Shown one piece after another: positions 16,910-24,673 of a stretch of DNA of 64,000 bases. The DNA comes from Heliobacterium chlorum (GTDB lineage Bacteria > Bacillota > Desulfitobacteriia > Heliobacteriales > Heliobacteriaceae): the NCBI RefSeq assembly GCF_014502795.1, contig NZ_JACVHF010000003.1, forward strand, positions 1 through 64,000, written 5' to 3'. A model generated the notes under the pieces. The model had not been told where the DNA came from. It did not search any database and saw nothing but the letters and a program-made list of their open reading frames with translations. Made by a program: the position numbers and the translations under genes. The first letter of the stretch is position 1, and each line of letters opens with the position of its first letter.

Positions 16910-17812
16910 ATGAAAACGATCCATGGGAAAACCCAAATTTTTCCTTATGTCATTCATCGTATCTATAATCGTGTCCCCGGTCAAGTCATTGACTACGGTG
17001 TACAGTTGATTAACGCCCCCGTCGTTTGGAAGGAAACTCGTGGTGAAAGTGTCAAAGTAGCTGTGTTAGATACAGGTGTCGACATTTCACATCCAGATTT
17101 AAGCCCAAACATCAAAGGCGGCTATAATTTTTTGGACCGCAACGAGAACTATGCCGATGATCACGGTCACGGAACTCACGTCACAGGGATTATTGCCGGA
17201 ACAGACAATGGCGTCGGCGTTGTCGGCGTAGCACCACGAACCGACATTTACGCATTGAAGGTACTTGATGAAAACGGAGAAGGCAGCGAAGGCCATGTGA
17301 TTGAAGCGATCGAATGGGCCATTGATAATCGCGTGAACGTATTAAACCTTTCTTTTGGCAGTCAGAAACCGAATGGAAAGCTACGGAGCGCTATCGAAAA
17401 AGCAAACCAAGCTGGGATTGTTTTTGTCGCCGCTGCTGGAAATGACGCAACCAAAACAGTGTCCCTCGACTCGATCGACTACCCTGCGCGCTGGTCTGAT
17501 TTGGTGATCACTGTTGCCGCGGTAGACCGCAACATCAAACGGGCGCCTTTCTCTAGCCAAGGACCAGAGTTGTACCTCGCAGCTCCAGGTGTAGACATTC
17601 TAAGTACCTATCCGAGAAACCGTTACGTCCGTCTCTCCGGTACCAGTATGGCTGCACCACACATCAGCGGTGCCGTCGCCCTGATTCTAGCAGCAGCTCG
17701 AAAAAAATCCATACCAAAGGTTAAACCGAGCGACGTCCGAAAAGTTCTTGTCCAACATGCCATCCAATTGGGGGACCATAACGACTACGGCTACGGTTTT
17801 TTTCGTTTCTAA
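16910..17812 (+). CDS. subtilisin-family serine protease, intracellular (ISP) type
   Basis: The 300-residue product has the complete triad: Asp in VAVLDTGVD, His in DHGHGTHVTG and Ser in SGTSMAAPH, plus the oxyanion Asn in AAAGND. There is no signal peptide. The short N-terminal pro-segment contains IFPY, comparable with the LIPY motif that blocks the active site of intracellular subtilisins until cleaved. ATG at 16910 is chosen because GGAAGGTGAG stands just before it; the frame is open nine codons upstream without such a site. Likely role: turnover of cytoplasmic protein in stationary phase or sporulation. Confidence 0.85.
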   Translation: MKTIHGKTQIFPYVIHRIYNRVPGQVIDYGVQLINAPVVWKETRGESVKVAVLDTGVDISHPDLSPNIKGGYNFLDRNENYADDHGHGTHVTGIIAGTDNGVGVVGVAPRTDIYALKVLDENGEGSEGHVIEAIEWAIDNRVNVLNLSFGSQKPNGKLRSAIEKANQAGIVFVAAAGNDATKTVSLDSIDYPARWSDLVITVAAVDRNIKRAPFSSQGPELYLAAPGVDILSTYPRNRYVRLSGTSMAAPHISGAVALILAAARKKSIPKVKPSDVRKVLVQHAIQLGDHNDYGYGFFRF

Positions 17813-17847
17813 CATCCAACTTTCGAATGCACCGCTAACAGAGAGAA

Positions 17848-17882
17848 TAAAAAAGACGCTGCTATCAAACAGCGTCTTTTTT
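17848..17882. terminator. bidirectional terminator between protease and corA
   Basis: AAAAGACGCTG (17851-17861) pairs with CAGCGTCTTTT (17870-17880) around eight bases, with A and T runs on both sides. It serves both convergent genes. Confidence 0.85.
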
Positions 17883-17898
17883 ACAACAGACTAGGAAC

Positions 17899-18870
17899 TC
17901 AGACCCATTTCTTCCGTTTAAACCAATAGATCATCGCAACAGAAAGGAGTAACATGCTAACCCAGATGAGATAGAACATAAACTTATCTTCTTGAAAAGG
18001 AATCGGCACATTCATACCAAAGGCGCCGGTAATCACCGTCAAAGGCATAAAAATGGTTGACATGATCGTCAGAACCCGCATGATTTCGTTCGTTTTGTTC
18101 GAGATGATAGAAAAGTACGTGTCCATAGCACTGTTCACCAGGTCCCGGTAGGTGTCAATGGTGTCTGTAATCCGCTCCATATGGTCCACCAAGTCAAGGT
18201 AATAGGGTCGGTTATCTTCACGTACTTCAAAAGAATAGCGTCCGTTGATGTTCGAAAAGATCCGTTTCTGCGGTAAAATCGCTTTACGCAAAAGCAGCAA
18301 CGTTCGTTTTAATGCCAAGATTTCGTCGGTTGTTTCCCGAGCTGGGTTGATATATAACTCGTCTTCCAGTTCGTCAATACGAACACCTAACCGATCAACG
18401 ATGGGGAAATATTCATCAATGATACCATCCACAATAGCATAGAGAAGGTAGTCGGGACCTCTATTCATGAACTTGGGCCCTCTAAGGCAGTGGTAGGCTA
18501 CCCGCCCTACCGCCGGAAGGGCATTTCGGTGAAGGGTGACGATGTAGTTCTCCCCCAAAAACACATGGAGATCAAATAGTGTCAGTTCATCGTCGCTCTC
18601 TTCATCATAACGCAGCGCATGAAAGACAAAGAAGTAATAACGGTCGTATCGGTCCACCTTCGGACGGGGACTGCCATGCAGCACGTCTTCGATGGCCAGG
18701 GGGTGAAAGTCGAAAACTTGTCCGATATAATTGACCTCTTTGGCATTGTAATCGTAAAGATCAATCCAAAGCAGATTATCGGGATGGGACAACCACTGAT
18801 CGGTCTGTCCCAGTTCGATATCGTGAAGTACTTGATCTGCTTGGGCATTGTACAAGTACGTCTTGATCAA
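17899..18870 (-). CDS. corA: magnesium/cobalt transporter CorA
   Basis: The 323-residue product has the large N-terminal cytoplasmic domain with acidic stretches and the long stalk helix. It ends with two C-terminal transmembrane helices joined by the signature GMN (in TGAFGMNVPIP, about residues 282-292) and the basic tail FKRKKWV. CorA forms a pentameric Mg2+ channel. TTG start with GAGGGAGGG upstream. The gene is preceded by an M-box Mg2+ riboswitch with its own terminator, so expression should fall when Mg2+ is high. Confidence 0.95.
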   Translation of the reverse strand: MIKTYLYNAQADQVLHDIELGQTDQWLSHPDNLLWIDLYDYNAKEVNYIGQVFDFHPLAIEDVLHGSPRPKVDRYDRYYFFVFHALRYDEESDDELTLFDLHVFLGENYIVTLHRNALPAVGRVAYHCLRGPKFMNRGPDYLLYAIVDGIIDEYFPIVDRLGVRIDELEDELYINPARETTDEILALKRTLLLLRKAILPQKRIFSNINGRYSFEVREDNRPYYLDLVDHMERITDTIDTYRDLVNSAMDTYFSIISNKTNEIMRVLTIMSTIFMPLTVITGAFGMNVPIPFQEDKFMFYLIWVSMLLLSVAMIYWFKRKKWV

Positions 18871-19020
18871 CCTTTAGCCCTCCCTCAGGGGCTCCGCCGA
18901 CTCCGTTGTAGGGTGTTCCGCGGCAACCCGCACATTTTGTTGTCGTTTTTCTGCATCTGTCTACTAGGTAAACTGTCCACGGAATCACCACCTCCTCCTT
19001 GTCAAGCAGTAAAAAGGCTG

Positions 19021-19240
19021 ATCGAAAAAAGCTTCCCCGGAAAAGGGAAGCTTATACGCAGAATAATCCTAGTGAACTCCCCTTCGTCCAGTTTTAGCAC
19101 TGTACAGCTTAGAGCCATGCTCAGCTACATTAAGCTAGACCTTAATTCGGTACAAGCCTGTTCAACCCATCGGCGTCTCTCGACATTTCTGGGCAGTAGC
19201 CTATGTCTGTACAGGAGCCTCACCTAACGAGAACTCCTTT
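19021..19240 (-). ncRNA. M-box (ykoK leader) Mg2+ riboswitch with expression-platform terminator
   Basis: Read on the minus strand the leader begins with the hallmark CGTTAGGTGAGGCTCCT (19216-19232) and continues with GTACAGACATAGGCTACTGCC. This is the conserved core of M-box RNAs upstream of Mg2+ transporters. The 3' part ends in a strong hairpin, AAGCTTCCC..GGGGAAGCTT plus TTTTT (19021-19055), the expected expression platform. It lies directly upstream of corA. Known M-boxes fold around Mg2+ and terminate transcription when Mg2+ is plentiful. Confidence 0.9.
19022..19053 (-). terminator. M-box-controlled terminator
   Basis: Minus-strand AAGCTTCCC pairs with GGGGAAGCTT around a TTTTCC loop and is followed by TTTT. 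It lies about 150 bases before the corA start. Confidence 0.85.
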
Positions 19241-19266
19241 ATGCGATTTTGACATAATCCTTATTT

Positions 19267-19295
19267 AATTTACTCCTTACCAGAGGACCTGTCAA
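19267..19295 (-). promoter_or_regulatory. promoter of the corA riboswitch leader
   Basis: Perfect TTGACA (19290-19295) and TAAATT (19267-19272, four of six) are separated by 17 bases on the minus strand. The predicted start is about 20 bases before the M-box core. Confidence 0.65.
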
Positions 19296-19317
19296 CCCTG
19301 CAACGCCTAGTTACGAC

Positions 19318-19345
19318 AAAAAAGAAAAGCAGCGCAGGCTGCTCT
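19318..19345 (-). terminator. terminator after the zinc-ribbon gene
   Basis: AGCAGC (19328-19333) pairs with GCTGCT (19338-19343) around a four-base loop, followed on the minus strand by TTTCTTTTTT. It closes the gap/zinc-ribbon transcript. Confidence 0.65.
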
Positions 19346-19515
19346 TACATCGGTTTGGGGACTTTTTGGTTTTCATTGGCTTCATAGTTTACTTTGGCGG
19401 TACAACGCAAACAGATATAGGCGGAGATTTTCATCTTTCCCTCAAAATCGGTCCATTTCGGGTGTTCTGGCCCAATAACTTCTTTCCTTCCGCAAAGCAT
19501 GCAGCGAGCCTCCAC
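19345..19515 (-). CDS. small zinc-ribbon protein, DUF2197/YlaI-like
   Basis: A 56-residue protein. It has two Cys-x2-Cys pairs, CMLC (residues 5-8) and CLRC (about 35-38), spaced like the small YlaI-type zinc ribbons of Firmicutes. GTG start at 19515 with GGGGGG seven bases upstream. It begins 28 bases after the GAPDH stop on the same strand and is followed at once by a terminator, so it is probably co-transcribed with gap. The function of this family is not known to me. Confidence 0.7.
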   Translation of the reverse strand: MEARCMLCGRKEVIGPEHPKWTDFEGKMKISAYICLRCTAKVNYEANENQKVPKPM

Positions 19516-19542
19516 AATATCCCCCCTGCCTTTTGATCTAAA

Positions 19543-20550
19543 TTATAGCAAACTTCCTACTTTCGCGGCTAGATCTAGTACGCGGCAGGAGTAACCCCAT
19601 TCATTATCATACCAAGAGACCACTTTAGCCATTTTTCCGCTCTTGGTCCCCATCGTGGACATAGCATCGACGATCGAGGAGAAGTGGCTTCCGTTGAAAT
19701 CGCTCGACACAAGCGGATCGTCACAAACGGCTAAAATACCCTTCAGTTCCCCTGCTGCAGCGTTGCGAAGGGCTGCATTTATCTCTTCATTGCTGGCATC
19801 TCGCTCTAAGTTGACGACCAAATCAACGACAGAGACGTTAGGAACGGGAACGCGCAGAGAAAAGCCGTTTAATTTCCCTTCCAGTTCCGGAAGCACTAAT
19901 GAAACGGCTTTCGCAGCACCGGTTGTCGTCGGGATGATGGAAAGATCTAAGGCACGAGCTCGCCGTAAATCCTTATGGACATCGTCGAGAATGCGCTGAT
20001 CGTTGGTAAAGGCGTGAACGGTCGTCATCAGCCCTTCCACAATGCCGAACTCCTTATTGATCACTTTCGCTACCGGAGCTAAACAGTTAGTGGTGCAAGA
20101 TGCGTTGGATATGATATGGTGGTTCACTGGATCGTAAATATGATCATTGACGCCCATGACGATGGTAGCATCTTCGTCTTTGGCTGGTGCCGTAATGATA
20201 ACCTTTTTGGCACCGCCTTCTAGGTGTTTCGCCGCCCCGTCGCGCTTGTTGAATTTTCCGGTCGATTCGATAACAATATCAACACCAAGCTCACCCCAGG
20301 GAAGCTGGGCAGGGTCGCGATTGGATACGATAGGTATTTCTTGTCCATTTACAATCAGGCACTTATTTCCCGGCTGCACATCGGCATCAAAAACGCCATG
20401 AACGGAGTCGTACTTAAGTAAATAGGCTACAGTTTCCGGATCAGATGTTACGTTGACAGCTGCGATTTTCACGTCATCACGATTTACGGCCGCACGAAAT
20501 ACGTTCCGCCCGATACGACCAAAACCGTTAATCCCCAGTGTTACGGACAA
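19543..20550 (-). CDS. gap: glyceraldehyde-3-phosphate dehydrogenase
   Basis: The 335-residue product has the Rossmann motif [10 protein letters not shown], the catalytic segment [12 protein letters not shown] (Cys at about 152) and the C-terminal [10 protein letters not shown]. It interconverts glyceraldehyde-3-phosphate and 1,3-bisphosphoglycerate. The loop after beta strand 2 reads [10 protein letters not shown] rather than the N-D of NAD-specific enzymes, so the Asp that holds the adenosine ribose of NAD is missing, which points to NADP or dual use. TTG start with AAGGAGG ten bases upstream. It is not grouped with pgk/tpi here but with a small zinc-ribbon gene. Confidence 0.95.
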   Translation of the reverse strand: MSVTLGINGFGRIGRNVFRAAVNRDDVKIAAVNVTSDPETVAYLLKYDSVHGVFDADVQPGNKCLIVNGQEIPIVSNRDPAQLPWGELGVDIVIESTGKFNKRDGAAKHLEGGAKKVIITAPAKDEDATIVMGVNDHIYDPVNHHIISNASCTTNCLAPVAKVINKEFGIVEGLMTTVHAFTNDQRILDDVHKDLRRARALDLSIIPTTTGAAKAVSLVLPELEGKLNGFSLRVPVPNVSVVDLVVNLERDASNEEINAALRNAAAGELKGILAVCDDPLVSSDFNGSHFSSIVDAMSTMGTKSGKMAKVVSWYDNEWGYSCRVLDLAAKVGSLL

Positions 20551-20612
20551 CGGGTATGCGCCTCCTTATGTACCAAATCTGGATACTAATTCTACTCATT
20601 TGGCAAATTTCC

Positions 20613-20637
20613 TGCCTAATTACGAAGAAATTAGGCA
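20613..20637 (-). promoter_or_regulatory. palindrome in the gap leader
   Basis: TGCCTAATT and AATTAGGCA form a perfect 9-bp inverted repeat around seven bases, 63 bases before the gap start codon. It could be an operator or an RNA hairpin; no known regulator consensus is recognised. Confidence 0.35.
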
Positions 20638-20724
20638 AATAGTATGGCATATTTATTTTTGTGGTCATTCTATTCAACCAACTTTTGATTATTCCCTTTA
20701 ACGAGGTAATGTCATGAAAATTAA

Positions 20725-20760
20725 AAACAAAATCCTGTCCGGGATAGACCCAAACAGGAG
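20725..20760 (-). terminator. terminator of the ATP-grasp/amidoligase operon
   Basis: On the minus strand TCCTGTTTGGG pairs with CCCGGACAGGA (two G-U pairs), followed by TTTTGTTTTTAATTTT. It starts right after the stop codon of the amidoligase gene. Confidence 0.8.
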
Positions 20761-22248
20761 TCAGCGCATGACGTTGCCAGTGATCCAGGAAAAGTTATGT
20801 CGAGGTCGCGGCACATAGCGGTAACGCTGCAAGCCGACGGGCAGTCTCCAAGTCTCTCGAAGGTTAACTTCTTCACTCATTCCCTGACGTTTTTCATAAA
20901 GGGACCAAAAGGTTTGGGTTAGTTTTTTAGTCTCCTCGGTAGGTTCTACCGCGTTCAGTTCCAATAGGGTTGTTTTTAACAATGGCAGAAGCTCATCTAT
21001 TTTTCCTTTATAAAAAGCTTCTTGGATTTCGAACTGATAAAAGTCCCATCGGCATAAATATTTATAACGTCGCCCTATGAGCGAGGCGAGCGATAAAGCA
21101 ACCCAAGCCAGTTCGGGAGAAGTAAGCCAAGAACTCGGGGTGCGATATTCAAAGCCATGGGGCTTACGGCGGTAATCTCCCAGCGAACCGTAAAACTGTC
21201 TTCGTCGAGCTGCCGTCTCCCCATTTTCTAAAAACAACAGGGGCATCGCCAGATATTGATCCAATGCCCGGATCAACTGGCTGTTTGGTCGCAATCCACC
21301 GAAGTGGATATGACCTCCGATCGGGTAACCTGGATAAGGTTCTGAACCGGCGTGCCAAGATACATTGGAATAAGGACAGAGCCGGTTCGCTTCGTTTAAG
21401 GCCCTTCGTAGTTGCTTCATTGCTTCGGTGACCGTATTAGCCGGCTCGGGACGGATCTCCGCAAGGGGGAGATCGTCAGAAGCGCCAAAGGCTCGCCGGT
21501 TATCACAACCAACGATCCCTGTGCGAGGAAAGAATCGAGAGGCCGGTACCATCCGCTGGCCTGGGGTCAGAAAAAGCATAAATTCCGGATCTGACCCCAG
21601 GGAAAAGGCTGGTTCTTGTTCCCATTCCGCGAATGAGGTCACAATAGCATCTGCATACAACTGTGCTAAGCGCTTGAGTACCATAGGTGATCTGTCTATA
21701 CCGAGAAGAATCGGCCCCCGAGATCGATTGATGCCTAAATGAACCTTCCCGAAATCCAAACCTAAGCAATGAAGTGCCCGCATGGCTATGGCCGCCAAAC
21801 GCTCTTCTTCCCAAGGAGACAGTTGTTCTACCCATTGAAAGGAAGGGATAAATGCTTTATTCGATGTGAGATCCCGTAACTGCTGCGTTAGCAATACCTT
21901 TCGCTGGACCCCTACGACTTTAGAATCCCATAAGTATACCAGATATTCCTTGGGCCAGACCGATACAGGCCAGTTGGTACCATCATCTCCCAAGAACGCC
22001 TGCAGATGATTTAGGCTTAAGATGTCTTCCATTTGAGATCTTCCGGTACGCCTTTGTTCCCAAGGAACGTTGAAATAGCGTTCGGCAGCTTCTAAGTCGA
22101 TTTTTTTCCCCTCACCCCATTCGATCCACCAATCGACAGGCTCATCCGGGGCACCTCGACCAGCAGTTACGTCAATCCCTTTTGCGGCGAGCTTCCGGAC
22201 CAGTTCAGAGACGGTAGACGGGTGGTCATAGTGAATGAATATTTTCAT
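20761..22248 (-). CDS. COOH-NH2 ligase (phage-type, glutamine-synthetase-like) fused to a degenerate ATP-grasp-like N-terminus
   Basis: A 495-residue protein. The C-terminal half (about 225-480) carries motifs of the glutamine-synthetase-fold amidoligases called COOH-NH2 ligase type 2: GSDPEFML, AEIRPEPA, GGHIHFGG and FEYRTPSSW. Such enzymes are predicted to use ATP to join a carboxylate to an amine. The N-terminal part ends with LGLDFGKVHLGI and ILLGIDRSP, which look like the last ATP-grasp motif (GLDFG...LEVN.P) with the metal ligands lost. ATG start; it overlaps the preceding ATP-grasp gene by 23 bases and is the last gene of that operon. It probably works on the same peptide or polymer as those ligases; substrates are unknown. 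Confidence 0.75.
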   Translation of the reverse strand: MKIFIHYDHPSTVSELVRKLAAKGIDVTAGRGAPDEPVDWWIEWGEGKKIDLEAAERYFNVPWEQRRTGRSQMEDILSLNHLQAFLGDDGTNWPVSVWPKEYLVYLWDSKVVGVQRKVLLTQQLRDLTSNKAFIPSFQWVEQLSPWEEERLAAIAMRALHCLGLDFGKVHLGINRSRGPILLGIDRSPMVLKRLAQLYADAIVTSFAEWEQEPAFSLGSDPEFMLFLTPGQRMVPASRFFPRTGIVGCDNRRAFGASDDLPLAEIRPEPANTVTEAMKQLRRALNEANRLCPYSNVSWHAGSEPYPGYPIGGHIHFGGLRPNSQLIRALDQYLAMPLLFLENGETAARRRQFYGSLGDYRRKPHGFEYRTPSSWLTSPELAWVALSLASLIGRRYKYLCRWDFYQFEIQEAFYKGKIDELLPLLKTTLLELNAVEPTEETKKLTQTFWSLYEKRQGMSEEVNLRETWRLPVGLQRYRYVPRPRHNFSWITGNVMR

Positions 22249-23335
22249 CTTCCATCCCCCTTCGCGCCCATAAATGCCGCAGATAGGCTGTTAACAGATC
22301 ATAGCTTTTCCGCTGGATGTGAGGCTCATCAAAACTACCTGGCTTGGAATTAATCTCCAGAATCCATAATTTTTTCTCCTTGCTTTGCCACCCTACGTCA
22401 AGAGTTAAGATGCCAAAGGTCCCACCGTATCTTTCTTCCAATACCTTTGCTGCCCCGACAGACATCTGGGAGATTTCCTTTACAAATGGTTTCCACTCGT
22501 TCGGACCAAAGCGCCTATTGAACATCTTCTCGGGAAATACGATTTGACCGCCGTTTGGACGGTGAGTGACAACCTGCCCTCGAGCCGCTAAACGGATTCC
22601 TGTGTTTACAAAGGTCCATTCTCCCGTTTCGTTTTTTTGAACGAGTACTCGAAAATCATAAGGACGATTGCGATAGCGATCTAGAAGAATGCCCCGCTGG
22701 GCGAGGTACTTTTTCCGTCGGAAGAGTTTTTCCATCCATAAGCACAAGGTGCGGTCATCTTGAAAAGAGAAGTTTACCGGTCCTTTGTTCCGGACACCAG
22801 TGACCTGCCACCGGCCGTTTACTTTCTGTAACCGGTAAATGCCCTTTCCGGCGCAACTGTTCAGCGGTTTAAGGTAGATCCTTTTCCATGGAGCGACGAG
22901 TTCCACCACTTCCCCCGGCGATGGTTGCAACAGAGTTTCCGGCAGATAGCTGCAAACATCGGAATCGACAAGCAAGTTATAAACCAATTCTTTCGAAAGA
23001 TAACCCGGGTTAAAAAGAATCTTGCCCTGCTCTTGAAGCGAACGAAGCGTTTTTTGCACCGTTGGACTTTGTTCTCTCCGACGACTTAAAATACGATTAT
23101 AAAAGATATCCGGTACCGGTTGCTTTTCCGCATGCCATAGTCGATCCGTTCCTTGACGCCAAAAAGAAATCTTTTGTCCCTGGGAAAGATCTTGAATGGA
23201 TACGGCACCGGCATTGATCCCTCTTTGGCGCAGCGCATTGACGACTTCGGCGATGGAATAGGACCATCGGCCGAAGGGGGCTTTCGAAGATTTTGTGCCC
23301 CAAGCAATAACCCCAACTCTGGGTCCGAGCAACAT
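22226..23335 (-). CDS. YheC/YheD-like ATP-grasp protein (third in operon)
   Basis: The 369-residue product has an N-terminal GVIAWG substrate-domain strand, the sequence PDIFYNRILSRR typical of YheC/YheD, an ATP-grasp core with YLKPLNSCAGKGIYRL (lysine and Gly-rich loop), QRGILLDRYRNRPYDFRVLVQ, and the metal-binding LTLDVG...LEINSKPG. YheC and YheD are linked to the spore coat in Bacillus; the ligation they catalyse is not known. ATG at 23335 is preferred over an in-frame TTG at 23356 that directly follows the previous stop, because GGGGG lies close before the ATG. It overlaps the amidoligase gene. Confidence 0.8.
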   Translation of the reverse strand: MLLGPRVGVIAWGTKSSKAPFGRWSYSIAEVVNALRQRGINAGAVSIQDLSQGQKISFWRQGTDRLWHAEKQPVPDIFYNRILSRRREQSPTVQKTLRSLQEQGKILFNPGYLSKELVYNLLVDSDVCSYLPETLLQPSPGEVVELVAPWKRIYLKPLNSCAGKGIYRLQKVNGRWQVTGVRNKGPVNFSFQDDRTLCLWMEKLFRRKKYLAQRGILLDRYRNRPYDFRVLVQKNETGEWTFVNTGIRLAARGQVVTHRPNGGQIVFPEKMFNRRFGPNEWKPFVKEISQMSVGAAKVLEERYGGTFGILTLDVGWQSKEKKLWILEINSKPGSFDEPHIQRKSYDLLTAYLRHLWARRGMEDENIHSL

Positions 23336-23356
23336 CGTTGCCCCCTTTGAATTCAA

Positions 23357-24673
23357 TTAAAACCCGTCGAGATGGCGACCGAATGCCATAGGCCTTTCCA
23401 AGGACAATCGTACTTGTTTAGGATCTCCCTCTTCCGTAAACAACCGTTTAAAAGGCTTTGAATTTATCTCCAGAAGCCAAATCTTACCATTTCTGTCCAA
23501 AGCTATATCTAACCCCAGTTCGCCGAATATCATCCCTGTACTTTCTTCCAGTAATTCGGGAATCATAATTCCCCATTTGTTTAATTCTTTAAGAATAGCG
23601 GAACGTCTGCGTTTACGAGTAGTCGAAGCAGCCCGTAACGTATTGAGAATCCCCATCGCCTTTCCGCCTTGACTCAAGTTAGATGTGAATTTTCCTGGCG
23701 GTGCAACTCGGCCAAAAGATTTAGTGATCTGCCACACACCCTGACCGTCTTTTTGTGCTAACAGGCGTATGTCAAAGGGTGATCCGTTAATAAGAGCCAT
23801 TCGCAAACCCCGCTGGGCGATGTACTCCTTTTTTTCTATGAGTCCTCTTATCTTCGATTCTAAAACTTGTTTGCCATACGCCCGTAAAGAATTCATCGAC
23901 GAGCGCCGCTTTTGAAAGGTAAAACCACCCGCCGGGTGCACCGCCACACGATAGATGCCGTATCCCTTGGTTCCGTTCACTGGTTTCAAATAGATCACTC
24001 GATATTTTTTTAACATCGGCCAGATTTCGTCGGGTTGCTTCAAGAGGCGGGTTTCAGGGAGTATGCTTTGAACACTCTCTTCCTTATAGAGATGTTCGTG
24101 CGTTTCCCATTTGTTCAAGTAAGATGGGTTAAACAGTATCAAACCAGGGATATCCATGAAACGTTTTTTACATTCGACGACGGTGGAGGTGTTCTCAAAT
24201 TTACGCGAGGGAATACGATTATAAATGACCTTAGGCAAGGGAAATGTTTTGCGAACCCAGCGCTGAGCGCTGAGAATTACTCCGGATATGGTCAATTCTT
24301 CCCAATTAATATCTTCTGCACTGAAAACAACGGCTACTATCCCTAATCGTCGAGCATGGCGTTGTGTTTCCATAAGGTGGGCTTTCCAAACATAAGATTT
24401 TTTTCTTTGATAGGTGAGAATTCCGATCAGCGGTCCGATAGAAAAAGACCGTTCTATTTCCGAGTATTTGAGCCGATAAGACACATCGTTTGGCCAGCCT
24501 ATTTGCTCTAATACTTCAGCCTGTAAAGACTTTTCTCGAGATAGATTGGTTCGTATATGCACCGTTCCATCGACTTTTCTGAGACCCGCCTGAAAGGAGA
24601 CGAGATCGCCATCGTGAAGGTTGTATTCTTTTGCCTGGTGAACGGTCAAATAAATTTGCCCCACAATTCTCAC
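23357..24673 (-). CDS. YheC/YheD-like ATP-grasp protein (second in operon)
   Basis: The 438-residue product is the longest of the three. An extra N-terminal domain of about 85 residues (VGQIYLTVHQAKEYNLHDGD) resembles the double-psi/substrate domain seen in YheC. Then come IGILTYQ, KVIYNRIPSRK, the ATP-binding VIYLKPVNGTKGYGIYRV, AQRGLRMALINGSPFDIRLL and the ligand pair GELGLDIA...LLEINSKP. All core ATP-grasp residues seem intact. Its ATG overlaps the stop of the first gene by four bases, and its stop abuts the next gene, so the four genes are translationally coupled. Confidence 0.8.
   Translation of the reverse strand: MRIVGQIYLTVHQAKEYNLHDGDLVSFQAGLRKVDGTVHIRTNLSREKSLQAEVLEQIGWPNDVSYRLKYSEIERSFSIGPLIGILTYQRKKSYVWKAHLMETQRHARRLGIVAVVFSAEDINWEELTISGVILSAQRWVRKTFPLPKVIYNRIPSRKFENTSTVVECKKRFMDIPGLILFNPSYLNKWETHEHLYKEESVQSILPETRLLKQPDEIWPMLKKYRVIYLKPVNGTKGYGIYRVAVHPAGGFTFQKRRSSMNSLRAYGKQVLESKIRGLIEKKEYIAQRGLRMALINGSPFDIRLLAQKDGQGVWQITKSFGRVAPPGKFTSNLSQGGKAMGILNTLRAASTTRKRRRSAILKELNKWGIMIPELLEESTGMIFGELGLDIALDRNGKIWLLEINSKPFKRLFTEEGDPKQVRLSLERPMAFGRHLDGF

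Noticed and set aside
18619-19227. Plus-strand open frame of 202 codons antisense to corA and the M-box
   Set aside because: It lies opposite a conserved gene and a structured riboswitch, has no ribosome site and no recognisable domain.
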